The translations under genes and the position numbers were made by a program. This document shows, piece after piece, positions 38,369 to 47,554 of a stretch of 64,000 nucleotides of DNA. Where the stretch lies: positions 1,600,766-1,664,765 of the forward strand of contig KB906724.1 in NCBI GenBank assembly GCA_000381565.1. The letters are read 5' to 3'. Position 1 is the first letter of the stretch. Every line of letters starts with the position of its first letter. The stretch comes from Oxalobacteraceae bacterium AB_14 (GTDB lineage: Bacteria > Pseudomonadota > Gammaproteobacteria > Burkholderiales > Burkholderiaceae_D). The notes under the pieces were generated by a model. The model saw only the letters and a program-made list of their open reading frames with translations, had not been told where the DNA came from and made no database searches.

Positions 38369-39772
38369 TTACTTGCCGTCGTAAGTGACGCGGTACACGC
38401 GGCCACCATAGTCGTCGGACACGAGCATCGAACCATCCGGCAGCGTGGCCACGTCCACCGGCCGGCCCACCACTTCCTCGCCGCGCAGGAAGCCGTCGAT
38501 GAAGGCGGTGTCGGTGACGACTTTGCTGTTGTAGAGCGTAATCAAGCGCACGCTGTAGCCGCTCTTGGTGCTGCGGTTCCACGAACCATGTTCGGCGATG
38601 TAGACGTTGTTGCGATACGCCTCGGGGAATTGCTTGCCGGTGTAGAAGCTCAAACCCAGCGGCGCCACGTGCGGCCCCAGCTTGGCGGCCGGCGGCTCGA
38701 ACTCCTCGCAGCTGCGGCCCTTGGCAAAGTCCGGGTCCGGCACCACGCCGCCGTGACAGTAGGGGAAGCCGAAATGCAGGCCAGCCTTGGGCGCCACGTT
38801 CAGCTCACAGGACGGCGTGTTGTCGCCCATCTCGTCGCGGCCGTTATCGGTGAACCACAGCACCTTGGTCGTCGGGTGGAAGGCGAAGCCGACCGTGTTG
38901 CGCACGCCGCGCGCATATTCTTCCAGCTGGCTGCCGTCGGCGTTCATGCGATAGATCTTCGCGCTCCTGCTATCCTCGACATCGCACACATTGCACGGCG
39001 CGCCGACCGGGATGTACAGCTTGCCGTCAGGCCCGGCCTTGATGACCTTCTCGCCATGCCACTTGTCGTTCGGCAGGCTGACCTTGAGCACCTCGTAGGA
39101 CGGCTTTTGCGCGTAGCGTTTGTCGATATTGTCGAAGCGGATCACGCGGCTGATCTCGCCCACGTACAGCGCGCCGTTGAGCAGCGTGACGCCGATCGGG
39201 TGTTCCAGGCCCTCGGCGACGGTGAGCACATCGGCCGTCTGCTTGTCGGCGCGCGGCACCAGCGCGTACACCTTGCCGGCCTTGCGCGAGCCGACGTAGA
39301 CGACGCCGCTGTCCGACACCACCATGCTGCGCGCGGCGCTGACCTGGTTGGCGTAGACGCTGATGTGGAAACCCTTCGGCAGCTTGAAGCCGTTCAAGTC
39401 GGGCACGGTCTGCTGCGCCTTGGCCTCGGGCGTCAGCGCCACGGCGGGCTTGGCGGCGTTGGCGGCGATCAGGTCGGCCAGCAGCGCGATCTGCGTTGCG
39501 TTCAGGGCCGGGGACCAGGCCGGCATGTCCTTCTCCGGCACGCCCTTGCCGATGATCTTGATGAGGTTGGCCTTGGTGGGCGCGCCGTGCAGCCACGCGT
39601 GATCGCCCAGCGACGGACCGACGGCGCCCTCCATCTTGACGCCATGGCAGGCGGCGCAATTGGCCTGGTAGAGCTTTTCGGCGACGCCAGGCTTGGCTTC
39701 GGCCGCATGGCCGGCAAAGGACGCGGCGGCCAGGCAGGCCGTGAGGACGGCGCGGAGTGCAGGATGTTTCAT
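38369..39772 (-). CDS. cytochrome c / sorbosone dehydrogenase-type PQQ sugar dehydrogenase
   Basis: A 467-residue periplasmic protein. After a signal peptide (ending GHAAEA) residues about 28-105 are a class I cytochrome c with CAACH at 39-43 and a Met-containing DMPAWSP. The rest (from about 125) is a beta-propeller of the glucose/sorbosone dehydrogenase type, with GFHISVYANQV, AEGLEHPIGVTLL, PNDKWHGEKVI and EHGSWNRS. The fusion lets electrons from aldose or aldehyde oxidation pass to the haem. Substrate unknown. It diverges from the beta-lactamase gene; a perfect palindrome lies between. Confidence 0.85.
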   Translation of the reverse strand: MKHPALRAVLTACLAAASFAGHAAEAKPGVAEKLYQANCAACHGVKMEGAVGPSLGDHAWLHGAPTKANLIKIIGKGVPEKDMPAWSPALNATQIALLADLIAANAAKPAVALTPEAKAQQTVPDLNGFKLPKGFHISVYANQVSAARSMVVSDSGVVYVGSRKAGKVYALVPRADKQTADVLTVAEGLEHPIGVTLLNGALYVGEISRVIRFDNIDKRYAQKPSYEVLKVSLPNDKWHGEKVIKAGPDGKLYIPVGAPCNVCDVEDSRSAKIYRMNADGSQLEEYARGVRNTVGFAFHPTTKVLWFTDNGRDEMGDNTPSCELNVAPKAGLHFGFPYCHGGVVPDPDFAKGRSCEEFEPPAAKLGPHVAPLGLSFYTGKQFPEAYRNNVYIAEHGSWNRSTKSGYSVRLITLYNSKVVTDTAFIDGFLRGEEVVGRPVDVATLPDGSMLVSDDYGGRVYRVTYDGK

Positions 39773-39849
39773 GGGCGTTTCCTTCGAGTGGCGACACGGT
39801 ATTGTGCCAGTGTCTACCAGCCATTACCATGTTGCCGATACTGTAAGCC

Positions 39850-39870
39850 CCGTACACGCAGCGTGTACGG
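39850..39870. promoter_or_regulatory. perfect 21-base palindrome in a divergent promoter region
   Basis: Arms CCGTACACGC and GCGTGTACGG flank a single A, with no mismatch. It lies 78 bases from the start of the dehydrogenase gene and 44 bases from that of the beta-lactamase gene. This is a strong candidate binding site for a dimeric repressor acting on one or both genes. Confidence 0.7.
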
Positions 39871-39913
39871 ATGTACAATGTTCTTTCTTTACCAACTCTG
39901 TCGCACACCACTC

Positions 39914-40762
39914 ATGATCAAACCTTTGCTGGCCGCGGTACTCTGCGGCCTTGCCGCCTTTGCCTCTGCCAACGCAGCTGACGACAACTGGAACAAGCCG
40001 GTCGAACCCTTTCAGATTTATGGCAACAGTTACTACGTCGGCGTGAGCAGCCTCAGTTCGGTGCTGCTGACGTCGCCGCAGGGCCATATCCTGCTGGACG
40101 GCGCCTATCCCGATTCGCCGCAACGCATCGCCGCCAGCATCAGCAAGCTGGGTTTCCGCATACAGGACGTCAAGCTGATACTGAGCTCGCACGGCCACAT
40201 GGACCACGCTGGCGGCATCGCCGAACTTCAGCGCATGAGCGGCGCAACGGTGGTGGCCAGCCCTTTGACGGCGGCGGACCTGAAGCGCGGCGGCATGGAC
40301 AAGGATGATCCCCAGTTCGTCGGCAGCACGCCATTTGCCAAGGTGGCCAAGGTGCGCACGGTGCGCGATGGCGAGGCCGTCAAGGTCGGGCTGCTGTCGG
40401 TGACCGCGATGTACACGCCAGGCCACACGTCGGGCGGCACCAGCTGGACGTGGAGCTCCTGTGAACAAGACCGCTGCGCCAGCATCGTTTTCGCCGACAG
40501 CATCAACCCTGTTTCCAGCGACGGCTACAAGTTCAACGCCCATCCGCAAGTACTGAAGCAATATGAGCAGAGCTTTGCGGCATTGGAGCAGGCATCGTGC
40601 GACATCATCATCGCCGTGCACCCGGAATTCTCGGGCACCTGGGACAAGCTGAAAAACGGTAAACCGCACCCCTTGCTCGATGGCGGCGACGGCTGCAAAG
40701 CCTACGCCAGGCAATCGCGCGACAATCTCGGTCTGCGTTTGGCCAAGGAGGCAGGCAAATGA
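39914..40762 (+). CDS. subclass B3 metallo-beta-lactamase
   Basis: A 282-residue exported zinc hydrolase. Signal peptide MIKPLLAAVLCGLAAFASANA. All six B3 zinc ligands are present: H93-x-H95 and D97-H98 in SSHGHMDHAGG, H171 in TPGHTSGGTSWTW, and H236 in AVHPEFSGTW. ADSINPVSS has the Ser that B3 enzymes carry in place of the B1/B2 cysteine. B3 enzymes are chromosomal in several Massilia and Janthinobacterium strains and hydrolyse penicillins, cephalosporins and carbapenems. Activity here is predicted from motifs. The start at 39914 has a weak ribosome site; ATG 39878 is an alternative. It overlaps the next gene by ATGA. Confidence 0.92.
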   Translation: MIKPLLAAVLCGLAAFASANAADDNWNKPVEPFQIYGNSYYVGVSSLSSVLLTSPQGHILLDGAYPDSPQRIAASISKLGFRIQDVKLILSSHGHMDHAGGIAELQRMSGATVVASPLTAADLKRGGMDKDDPQFVGSTPFAKVAKVRTVRDGEAVKVGLLSVTAMYTPGHTSGGTSWTWSSCEQDRCASIVFADSINPVSSDGYKFNAHPQVLKQYEQSFAALEQASCDIIIAVHPEFSGTWDKLKNGKPHPLLDGGDGCKAYARQSRDNLGLRLAKEAGK

Positions 40763-41466
40763 TCGTGGATTTCGATGTGGCGTTTGGGGACCATGTGCTG
40801 AAGGGCGACCAGTACGTCGGCGACGGCGTCAACCGGGTACTGTATTTGCACGGCGCCGGCACCGGCACCCGGCGCGGCCATCATCTGCTGCGCAACGCCT
40901 TGCAGCAGCGCGGCGTCGGCAGCACCAGCTTCGATTGCATCGGCCATGGCGACACCGGCGGCACGCTGGCGCAATCGTCAGTGGCCAGCCGCACGCGCCA
41001 GGCGCAGGCGGTGGCCGCTGCGCGCGGCTTGCCGGAGCCGTTGGCGGTATTCGGCGCCAGCATGGGCGCCTACAACGCCATCCGCTTCACGCAAAGTCAT
41101 CGTGTCGATGCGCTGGTGCTGATCGTCCCCGGCGTCTTCACGCCGACCGCGTACGAGGTGCCGTTCGGGCCGGAGTTCTCGGCCGTGATACGGCGCGAGC
41201 GCAGCTGGGCCGACAGCGACGCCTGGGACATCATGTCGCGCTTCGAAGGCCGCCTGCTGGTGATCGCCGCCGAGAACGACGCGACGATCCCGAGGGAGAT
41301 CCCGGAGCGACTGGTGGCCGCCGCCACGCGCGCGCAATCGAGCCGGCTGCACGTGGTGCAGGGCGCCGAACATAATCGACTGTGGTCGCTGCTGGCGGAA
41401 GACCCGGCCAGCTTCGACGCCGCCGTCGACATGGTGGCCAACACCTTGAATGGCGGAAGGCAGTAG
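40759..41466 (+). CDS. alpha/beta hydrolase
   Basis: A 235-residue alpha/beta hydrolase with the oxyanion HG (LYLHGAGTGTRRG), the nucleophile elbow FGASMG, a catalytic-acid strand VIAAENDATIP and the histidine in GAEHNRLW. No signal peptide, so cytoplasmic. Substrate unknown. It is translationally coupled to the beta-lactamase gene (ATGA). Its last 16 bases overlap, in antisense, the 3' end of the tRNA-Sec gene. Confidence 0.85.
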   Translation: MIVDFDVAFGDHVLKGDQYVGDGVNRVLYLHGAGTGTRRGHHLLRNALQQRGVGSTSFDCIGHGDTGGTLAQSSVASRTRQAQAVAAARGLPEPLAVFGASMGAYNAIRFTQSHRVDALVLIVPGVFTPTAYEVPFGPEFSAVIRRERSWADSDAWDIMSRFEGRLLVIAAENDATIPREIPERLVAAATRAQSSRLHVVQGAEHNRLWSLLAEDPASFDAAVDMVANTLNGGRQ

Positions 41467-41546
41467 GAGTCGAACTTACAGGAGAGCGTCTGACGCCCCC
41501 CACCGGGTTTGAAGCCCGGCCCCATCACCGGATGAGTATGCCTTCC
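41451..41546 (-). tRNA. selC: tRNA-Sec (anticodon UCA), CCA encoded
   Basis: Read on the minus strand it begins GGAAGGCATACTCATCCGGT and ends CTACTGCCTTCCGCCA. The long acceptor GGAAGGCA pairs with TGCCTTCC, the anticodon arm reads CCGGGCTTCAAACCCGG with UCA anticodon, and a long variable arm (GGGGGGCGTC..GACGCTCTCC region) is present, as selenocysteine tRNA requires. CCA is encoded. It lies 6 bases after selB and completes the Sec unit. Confidence 0.95.
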
Positions 41547-41552
41547 CTGGTA

Positions 41553-43454
41553 TTATTCGCCACTGTACGACCAGACCGCGTTGGGTCGTATCAAGTGGAT
41601 GTTGCCCACGCGCCGAGTATAGCCGACGCGATCGAAGAACTCCAATATCTGTATGGCCCGCTTGCGACCCAGCCCGGTCGCGTCGCGGAATGCCGACGCC
41701 TGCACCTCGGGCAGCGACGCCACCAGCGCCGCCAGTTCGGCCAGCCGCTTTGGATGATAGAACAGATCCGGCACCAGCTGGCTGATCTCCCCCGTCTTGG
41801 AGAGCTTGAGCAGCAGGCGCCGCACCTCCGCTTCCGGCATGCCGTGTTCACGCGACAGGTCGCGCACCCAAGGCGGATCGTATGCGCCTTCCATCAGGGC
41901 GGCCAGCAGGGGCTTGACCTGCGCTTGTTCCTGCTCGCTTAGCTCCACGCTGTGGCCGGGCAGGTGCAGGCTGCGGCCGCGCTGTTTCACCTGGCCTGCG
42001 ACTATCAGCGCTTCGATCAACCGGCTCCACAACCGGTCTTCCATTTCCGGCGCGACGATGCGCTTGAGGCGCCACAGTTCGGGGCCGGCATTGTCCGGCG
42101 CGCGCGCGTGGAAGTCGGTCAACCCATTCAGGATGCGTGCTTCCAGCGCTTGAACTTCGCCGGCGGCCAATAGCAGCTGGTCGCCGCCTTGCAGGGCAAC
42201 CTTGATGGTATCCGGCGGCAGCGCGATTTGATCCATAGGCAGCTGCGACAGGCGCACCAGCGCCGACATGCGCAAGCCCAGTGGACTGCGGGCCAGCAGC
42301 GAGGCGACGTCGCCGCCGGCGACGAAATCGGATAGCGCCTGCAACCATGCCAGCCGCGCTGCGCCGCGCCGCTTGCGCGCCGGGCCGAAAGGGTCGAGCA
42401 CCATGCCGCCGCCGATGGTGGCGGTGGCCTGCGCGTTGCGGATCACGAAGCGGTCGCCGGGGACGGCGTGCACCGGCGCGTCCAGCACCAGTTGCACGCG
42501 GGCGGTCTGGCCCGGCGCCAGCAGGTCGCCGTCCAACATGACGACGTTCGCCGTGTGGTGCGCCGCGCCCAGGTGCACGTGCAGGGGCGACCAGGGCTTC
42601 AACGTCTGGCCGCAGTCCGTCGTGAGCGACAGTTCGGCGTCGATGCGCTCGGAACAGGCGGCGAGTGCCGGAGCGACTATCCAGCTACCGCGCTGTATCT
42701 CGTCCTTCGATACGCCGCTTAAATTCAACGCCAAGCGCTGTCCCGCACGGCCGTTGTCGGCGCTGCGGTTCTGCGCATGGATGCTGCGCACGCGCGCCTG
42801 CTGTCCGCCCGGCGCCAGTTGCAGCACATCGGCGACACGGACACTGCCCGCGAGCGCGGTGCCGGTGACGATAGTGCCCTGGCCGGACAGGGTGAACACG
42901 CGGTCCGCGCCAAGCCGGAACAGGCGCCGGTCGTCGCTGGCCGGCAGCGATGCGGCCAGCCATGCCAGATGGTGCAGCAAAGCCTGCACGCCGGGGTCTG
43001 CGGGCGCGCTGGCGTTGGTGCGGAAGATCGGCGCTTCCGCAAAGTCGGTCGCCGCCAGCAGGGCGTTGATATCGCGTTCCACCTGCTCCACGCGCGGCGT
43101 ATCGACACGGTCTATCTTGGTCAGGGCCACGGCGCCGCGCCGCACGCCCAGCAGGCGCAGGATGGCGAGATGCTCCAGCGTCTGCGGCATGATGCCGTCG
43201 TCGGCGGCGATCACCAGCAGCGCCGCGTCGATGCCGGTGACGCCTGCGGCCATGGTGCGGATGAATTTCTCGTGTCCCGGCACGTCGATCACGCCGAGGA
43301 TCTCGCCGTTTTCCAGCGGCGCGTAGGCGTAACCGAGTTCGATCGATATGCCGCGCGCTTTCTCCTCCTTCAGCCGGTCCGTGTCGACCCCGGTGAGCGC
43401 GCGCGTCAGCGTGGTCTTGCCGTGGTCGATGTGGCCTGCCGTGCCGACGATCAT
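41553..43454 (-). CDS. selB: selenocysteine-specific elongation factor SelB
   Basis: A 633-residue factor that brings Sec-tRNA to UGA codons marked by a SECIS hairpin. The GTPase motifs are G1 ([12 protein letters not shown], residues 4-15), G3 (DVPGHEKFI) and the TKID base-recognition motif. Domains II-III follow. The C-terminal winged helices end with [20 protein letters not shown], the SECIS-binding part. I used the ATG at 43454, which overlaps the selA stop as ATGA, instead of 43526. tRNA-Sec follows at once. Confidence 0.95.
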   Translation of the reverse strand: MIVGTAGHIDHGKTTLTRALTGVDTDRLKEEKARGISIELGYAYAPLENGEILGVIDVPGHEKFIRTMAAGVTGIDAALLVIAADDGIMPQTLEHLAILRLLGVRRGAVALTKIDRVDTPRVEQVERDINALLAATDFAEAPIFRTNASAPADPGVQALLHHLAWLAASLPASDDRRLFRLGADRVFTLSGQGTIVTGTALAGSVRVADVLQLAPGGQQARVRSIHAQNRSADNGRAGQRLALNLSGVSKDEIQRGSWIVAPALAACSERIDAELSLTTDCGQTLKPWSPLHVHLGAAHHTANVVMLDGDLLAPGQTARVQLVLDAPVHAVPGDRFVIRNAQATATIGGGMVLDPFGPARKRRGAARLAWLQALSDFVAGGDVASLLARSPLGLRMSALVRLSQLPMDQIALPPDTIKVALQGGDQLLLAAGEVQALEARILNGLTDFHARAPDNAGPELWRLKRIVAPEMEDRLWSRLIEALIVAGQVKQRGRSLHLPGHSVELSEQEQAQVKPLLAALMEGAYDPPWVRDLSREHGMPEAEVRRLLLKLSKTGEISQLVPDLFYHPKRLAELAALVASLPEVQASAFRDATGLGRKRAIQILEFFDRVGYTRRVGNIHLIRPNAVWSYSGE

Positions 43455-44902
43455 ACGGCCAGCAGCGCCAGTTGCTCGGTGAAGCGCTGGCGCTGGTGGT
43501 CGTCCAGGCAGCGCAGGTCCAGCCACAAGGCATCCTGCGCTACGCGGCCGATCACCGGCAGCGGCAATGCGCGCAGGCGTCGCTCCAGCACGCCCAGCGC
43601 GTTGCTGATGCGTCCCGCAGCGGCCGCGCGTATCACCAGGCCGTGGCTGGGCAGCTGATCGACGGGCAGGGCGCCGCTGCCGATCTGGCTCATCACCGGC
43701 TCGCTGCTGACTTCATAACCGGCGCCCAGCGCCGCCTGCAACTGCGGCAGCAACGCCTGCGCCAGCTCGCGCATGGCGGCGGCGGGGCGGGTCAGCAGCT
43801 TGAGTGTGGTCAGGCGTTCGGGCAGCAGGTCCGGCGCGCGGTACAGCGCAAGCACCGGCTCCAGCGCCGCCAGCGTGAGTTTGCCGACGCGTAGCGCGCG
43901 CTTGAGCGGATTCTTCTTGATCTGCGCGATCAAATCGGCACGGCCGACGATGATGCCGCACTGCGGACCGCCCAGCAGCTTGTCGCCGCTGAAGGTGACC
44001 AGGTCGGCGCCGCCGGCGATGGTTTCGCGTACCGTCGTTTCGTGCGGCAGGCCGTATTGTTCCAGGTCGACCAGCGTGCCGCTGCCCAGGTCCACCGCCA
44101 GCGGTATGGCGTGCTGCTTCGCGAGCGGCGCCAGCTCCGGCAGCTCGACGCTCTTGGTAAAACCGGTGATGGCGTAGTTGCTGCAATGGACCTTCATCAT
44201 CAGCGCGGTCTGCGGGCCGGCCGCTTCGGCGTAGTCCTTCAGGTGCGTGCGGTTGGTGCTGCCCACTTCGCGCAGCACGGCGCCGGCGCGGGTCATGATG
44301 TCCGGGATGCGGAAGGCGCCGCCGATTTCCACCAGCTCGCCGCGCGAGACGATGACCTCCTTGCCTTGTGCGATCGCGTTCAGCATCAGCAGCACGGCGG
44401 CCGCGTTGTTGTTGACGATGGTGGCCGCTTCGGCGCCGGTCAGTTCCAGCAGCAGGTCTTCGATCAGGTTGTCGCGGTCGCCGCGCTTGCCGGTGTCGAT
44501 GTCCCACTCCAGGTTCATCGGCCAGCGCAGCGCTTCGGCCACGGCCTGCACCGCGCTGTCGGGCAGCAGGGCGCGGCCAAGATTGGTGTGCAGGACTGTG
44601 CCGGTAAGGTTGAAGACGGGGCGCAGCGGCGAACGGTTGCTGTCGCGCAGGCGTTCGGCCAGCATCGCCAGCAGGGCCGGAAGGGAAGTGTCGCCAGCTG
44701 CCGGCATGCCGTCGCGCCGGCTGGCCAGCATCATGCCGCGTAGTTCGGCCAGCAGCAGGCGGGCGGCTTCCAGCGTCTGCACGCGGCCGTACTCGGCGAT
44801 CAGCGGTGCGCAAGCGGCATCGGACAGGATCAGGTGGACGGCCGGGAGGTGGATGGCTCCCGCTGCGACCGTGGTGCCCATGTCTGCGATGTCGTCGCTC
44901 AT
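43451..44902 (-). CDS. selA: L-seryl-tRNA(Sec) selenium transferase SelA
   Basis: A 483-residue PLP enzyme that converts Ser-tRNA(Sec) to Sec-tRNA(Sec) with selenophosphate. Typical segments are [32 protein letters not shown] and the PLP lysine in [17 protein letters not shown]. Length matches the bacterial family. I used ATG 44902, which overlaps the fdhE stop (ATGA); five extra residues would come from 44917. It lies between fdhE and selB. The selenophosphate synthetase gene selD is not in the window. Confidence 0.95.
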   Translation of the reverse strand: MSDDIADMGTTVAAGAIHLPAVHLILSDAACAPLIAEYGRVQTLEAARLLLAELRGMMLASRRDGMPAAGDTSLPALLAMLAERLRDSNRSPLRPVFNLTGTVLHTNLGRALLPDSAVQAVAEALRWPMNLEWDIDTGKRGDRDNLIEDLLLELTGAEAATIVNNNAAAVLLMLNAIAQGKEVIVSRGELVEIGGAFRIPDIMTRAGAVLREVGSTNRTHLKDYAEAAGPQTALMMKVHCSNYAITGFTKSVELPELAPLAKQHAIPLAVDLGSGTLVDLEQYGLPHETTVRETIAGGADLVTFSGDKLLGGPQCGIIVGRADLIAQIKKNPLKRALRVGKLTLAALEPVLALYRAPDLLPERLTTLKLLTRPAAAMRELAQALLPQLQAALGAGYEVSSEPVMSQIGSGALPVDQLPSHGLVIRAAAAGRISNALGVLERRLRALPLPVIGRVAQDALWLDLRCLDDHQRQRFTEQLALLAV

Positions 44903-45900
44903 TCGGCGTTGAACCAAAGCAGAGGATTGCCACTGGCGCGGGCGTAGCCGGCTTCGCCCACCAACAGATCCAGCGCCAGGCTGGCCAGGTCGTCGGCCAG
45001 CGGTTCGACGTTGTAGTCATGCTCCTGGTTGAAGATCTTGCGGTAGGTACGGCAGTCGTCGCAGGTTTCGGCGCGCGCCACCTTGCTTGGGTCGTTGGCC
45101 TTGTTGACGATCTCCGGCGCCGCGTCGGCCGCGTCGGCCGGCTCGATGCTCTGGTAGGCGATGCGCGCCGTATGCTCGCAGCACGAGCACTTGACCCGCA
45201 CCATATGCCATTCGCTGGCGCAGCAGCTGCACTGCAGGTAGCGATACCCCTGCGATTGTCCGCCGATGCGGATCACGCTGGCCACCGGGTGTGCGCCGCA
45301 TACGGGGCACAGCGTGTTGGTCACCAGCGGCTGCACGCGCTGCGCGTCCAGCTGGCCGGCGCGCATGCTCCACATGACTTGCAACGCCGCCGCTACGAAA
45401 GGCGCGTGCAGCGGATTCACGCCGTCGGTGAGCTCCGACAGCACCGCGTCGGCGCAGCCTTCCAGTTCCGCGCTATCGAGCGAGCGCAGTTCGGCCAGCA
45501 CGGCGGCGATCTGCGGCTGGCCTTCCGCCAGCGGGTCGAGTTGATCGAGCAGGGTGTCGAACACCGCGCGCCACGACGGCGGCCGCGCGCCGCTGACCGG
45601 CAACGGCGGCATATTGTGTTCGAGCGAGACGTCGATGTCGGCGGCGTCGGGCAGGGCGAAGGCCTCTGCCGGAAGGGAGAGCGCCACGGCGGCCTGCGCG
45701 TCGACCAGCGCCGCCATCAGCAGCAGGTAGCCGCGCAGCGTTTCGCCGACGGGGATACCTTTGATGTCATTTTTGGCAAGCTGGCGCAGGCGGGCGGCGC
45801 GCGCGGAGAACAGGCTGCGCGGCTGCGGCAGCAGCAGGCGCGGAATGGCGTTGTGATCGAGCGCTTCGATCTCGCCGGGTGCAAGCAGACGTTGTACCAA
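44899..45900 (-). CDS. fdhE: formate dehydrogenase accessory protein FdhE
   Basis: A 333-residue cytoplasmic rubredoxin-like protein needed for active respiratory formate dehydrogenase. The C-terminal half has four Cys pairs: CPVCG, CSCC in [18 protein letters not shown] and CDDCRTY, as expected for FdhE. It begins 70 bases after the gamma subunit gene and overlaps selA, tying formate dehydrogenase maturation to selenocysteine synthesis. Confidence 0.93.
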   Translation of the reverse strand: MVQRLLAPGEIEALDHNAIPRLLLPQPRSLFSARAARLRQLAKNDIKGIPVGETLRGYLLLMAALVDAQAAVALSLPAEAFALPDAADIDVSLEHNMPPLPVSGARPPSWRAVFDTLLDQLDPLAEGQPQIAAVLAELRSLDSAELEGCADAVLSELTDGVNPLHAPFVAAALQVMWSMRAGQLDAQRVQPLVTNTLCPVCGAHPVASVIRIGGQSQGYRYLQCSCCASEWHMVRVKCSCCEHTARIAYQSIEPADAADAAPEIVNKANDPSKVARAETCDDCRTYRKIFNQEHDYNVEPLADDLASLALDLLVGEAGYARASGNPLLWFNAE

Positions 45901-45970
45901 GATGTCTCCCAGATTGCCGGCGGCGACGGAGCCGCCGGCCCGGGGACCATTCTAATCCTAAATTGCTGAG

Positions 45971-46624
45971 CTAATCACGCGATTTTCGGGCGACCTCTTC
46001 GAACCAGCGCGGGTGATGCTTGCGCGCCCACCCGTAAGTCACGGTGCCGCGCACCATCGCGCCGATCGAACCTTTCACCCACAAGCCCGCATAAATGTGG
46101 ACCACGATGGCGCAGATGATCACGAACGCGCAGAAGGCGTGCAGCAGCGCGGCGAAGCGCACAACCTCGATCGGGAAGTAGAACGCGAAGTACGCCCGCC
46201 AGATCACCACGCCAGACAGCAGCAGTGCGCACATGCAGAAGATCAGCACAAAGAACAGCAGCTTCTGCCCAGCGTTATAGCGGCCCACCCTGGGCAGCTT
46301 GTCTTCGCGGTTGTTGACCACGTCGCCGATTTGATCCAGCCATTGCTTGTCGCCCGGCTCGAACTTGTTGTGATGCCAGAAGCGCATCACCAGCAGCGCG
46401 AACGACACAAACATCACCAGCCCGATAAACGGATGCAGGATGCGGGTCCACTGCCCGCCGCCCAGGAATACGGCCAGCCACGCCGTCGCCGGATGGAACA
46501 TCGCCAGCCCGGACACCGCCAGCAGAATGAAGCAGGTGGCCGTCACCCAGTGGTTGCTGCGCTCATTGGGCGTATAGCGCTCGATCAGCGGGTTGCCGTC
46601 CTTGTCGCGATTTGGCGTGCTCAT
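45971..46624 (-). CDS. fdnI: formate dehydrogenase gamma subunit, cytochrome b556
   Basis: A 217-residue inner-membrane cytochrome b with four predicted membrane helices: [61 protein letters not shown] and [21 protein letters not shown]. Haem-ligand histidines are present in NHWVTA, LHPFIG, LLHAF and VHIYAG. It passes electrons from the beta subunit to quinone. Start by ATGA overlap with the beta gene. fdnI or fdoI fit equally well. Confidence 0.93.
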   Translation of the reverse strand: MSTPNRDKDGNPLIERYTPNERSNHWVTATCFILLAVSGLAMFHPATAWLAVFLGGGQWTRILHPFIGLVMFVSFALLVMRFWHHNKFEPGDKQWLDQIGDVVNNREDKLPRVGRYNAGQKLLFFVLIFCMCALLLSGVVIWRAYFAFYFPIEVVRFAALLHAFCAFVIICAIVVHIYAGLWVKGSIGAMVRGTVTYGWARKHHPRWFEEVARKSRD

Positions 46625-47535
46625 TTTTCGCTCTCCCGGATGCGGTTGGCCTCGTGCAGCGCCTCGGCTTCCTCTTCCTTGCTGACCTCATTCGGACCGA
46701 CCCGCGAATAGTGGAACCATCCCGCCAGCGCGGTGACGGCGATGCCGGCCAGCGCCAGGGGCTTGGTCAAGCCCTTCCACAGTCCGACCATCGGGCTGAT
46801 GCTCGGATTGGCCTTCAGGCCGTGGTACAGGCCCGGTTGGTCCGCGTGGTGCAGCACATACATCACGTGCGTGCCGCCGACGCCTGCCGGGTCGTACAGG
46901 CCGGCGTTGGCGTAGCCGCGCGACTTCAGGTCCTCGATGCGTTCCGCCGCGTGCTCCTTCATGTCCTCCTTGGTGCCGAAGACGATGGCGCCGGTCGGGC
47001 AGGTCTTGACGCAGGCCGGTTCCTGTCCCACCGCGACGCGGTCCGAACAGAGCGTGCACTTGTAGGCGCGATCGTCCTTCTTCGAGATGCGCGGCACGTC
47101 GAACGGACAGCCGGCCACGCAGTAGCCGCAGCCGATGCAGTTCTCCTGATGGAAGTCGACAATGCCGTTGGTGTACTGGACGATGGCGCCCGGCGCGGGG
47201 CAGGCCTTCAGGCAGCCGGGGTCCTCGCAGTGCATGCAGCCGTCCTTGCGGATCAGCCATTCGAGGTTGCCGTCGTTGGTCTCGTGTTCCGAGAACCGCA
47301 TCACGGTCCACGATTGCGGCGTCAGGTCGATCGGATTGTCGTACACGCCGGTGGTCTCGCCGATGTCGTCGCGCAGGTCGTTCCATTCCATGCAGGCGGT
47401 CTGGCAGGCCTTGCAGCCTATGCACTTCGAGACGTCGATCAATTTTGCGACGGTGCCGGTGACCGGCGTGCGCGCCACCGGTTCCTGCACCGTCGTCGCC
47501 GACATGCGCTTGATATCAAGGGATTGTAGTGCCAT
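46621..47535 (-). CDS. fdnH: formate dehydrogenase beta subunit, four [4Fe-4S] clusters
   Basis: A 304-residue ferredoxin-like subunit that carries electrons from alpha to the membrane subunit. Four Cys groups are visible: [42 protein letters not shown], and CTLC with [10 protein letters not shown]. One C-terminal membrane anchor follows ([18 protein letters not shown]). I chose ATG 47535 because GAGGAG lies 7 bases before it; ATG 47541 leaves only one base. Confidence 0.94.
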   Translation of the reverse strand: MALQSLDIKRMSATTVQEPVARTPVTGTVAKLIDVSKCIGCKACQTACMEWNDLRDDIGETTGVYDNPIDLTPQSWTVMRFSEHETNDGNLEWLIRKDGCMHCEDPGCLKACPAPGAIVQYTNGIVDFHQENCIGCGYCVAGCPFDVPRISKKDDRAYKCTLCSDRVAVGQEPACVKTCPTGAIVFGTKEDMKEHAAERIEDLKSRGYANAGLYDPAGVGGTHVMYVLHHADQPGLYHGLKANPSISPMVGLWKGLTKPLALAGIAVTALAGWFHYSRVGPNEVSKEEEAEALHEANRIRESEK

Positions 47536-47554
47536 GGTCATTCTCCTCGGGCCG

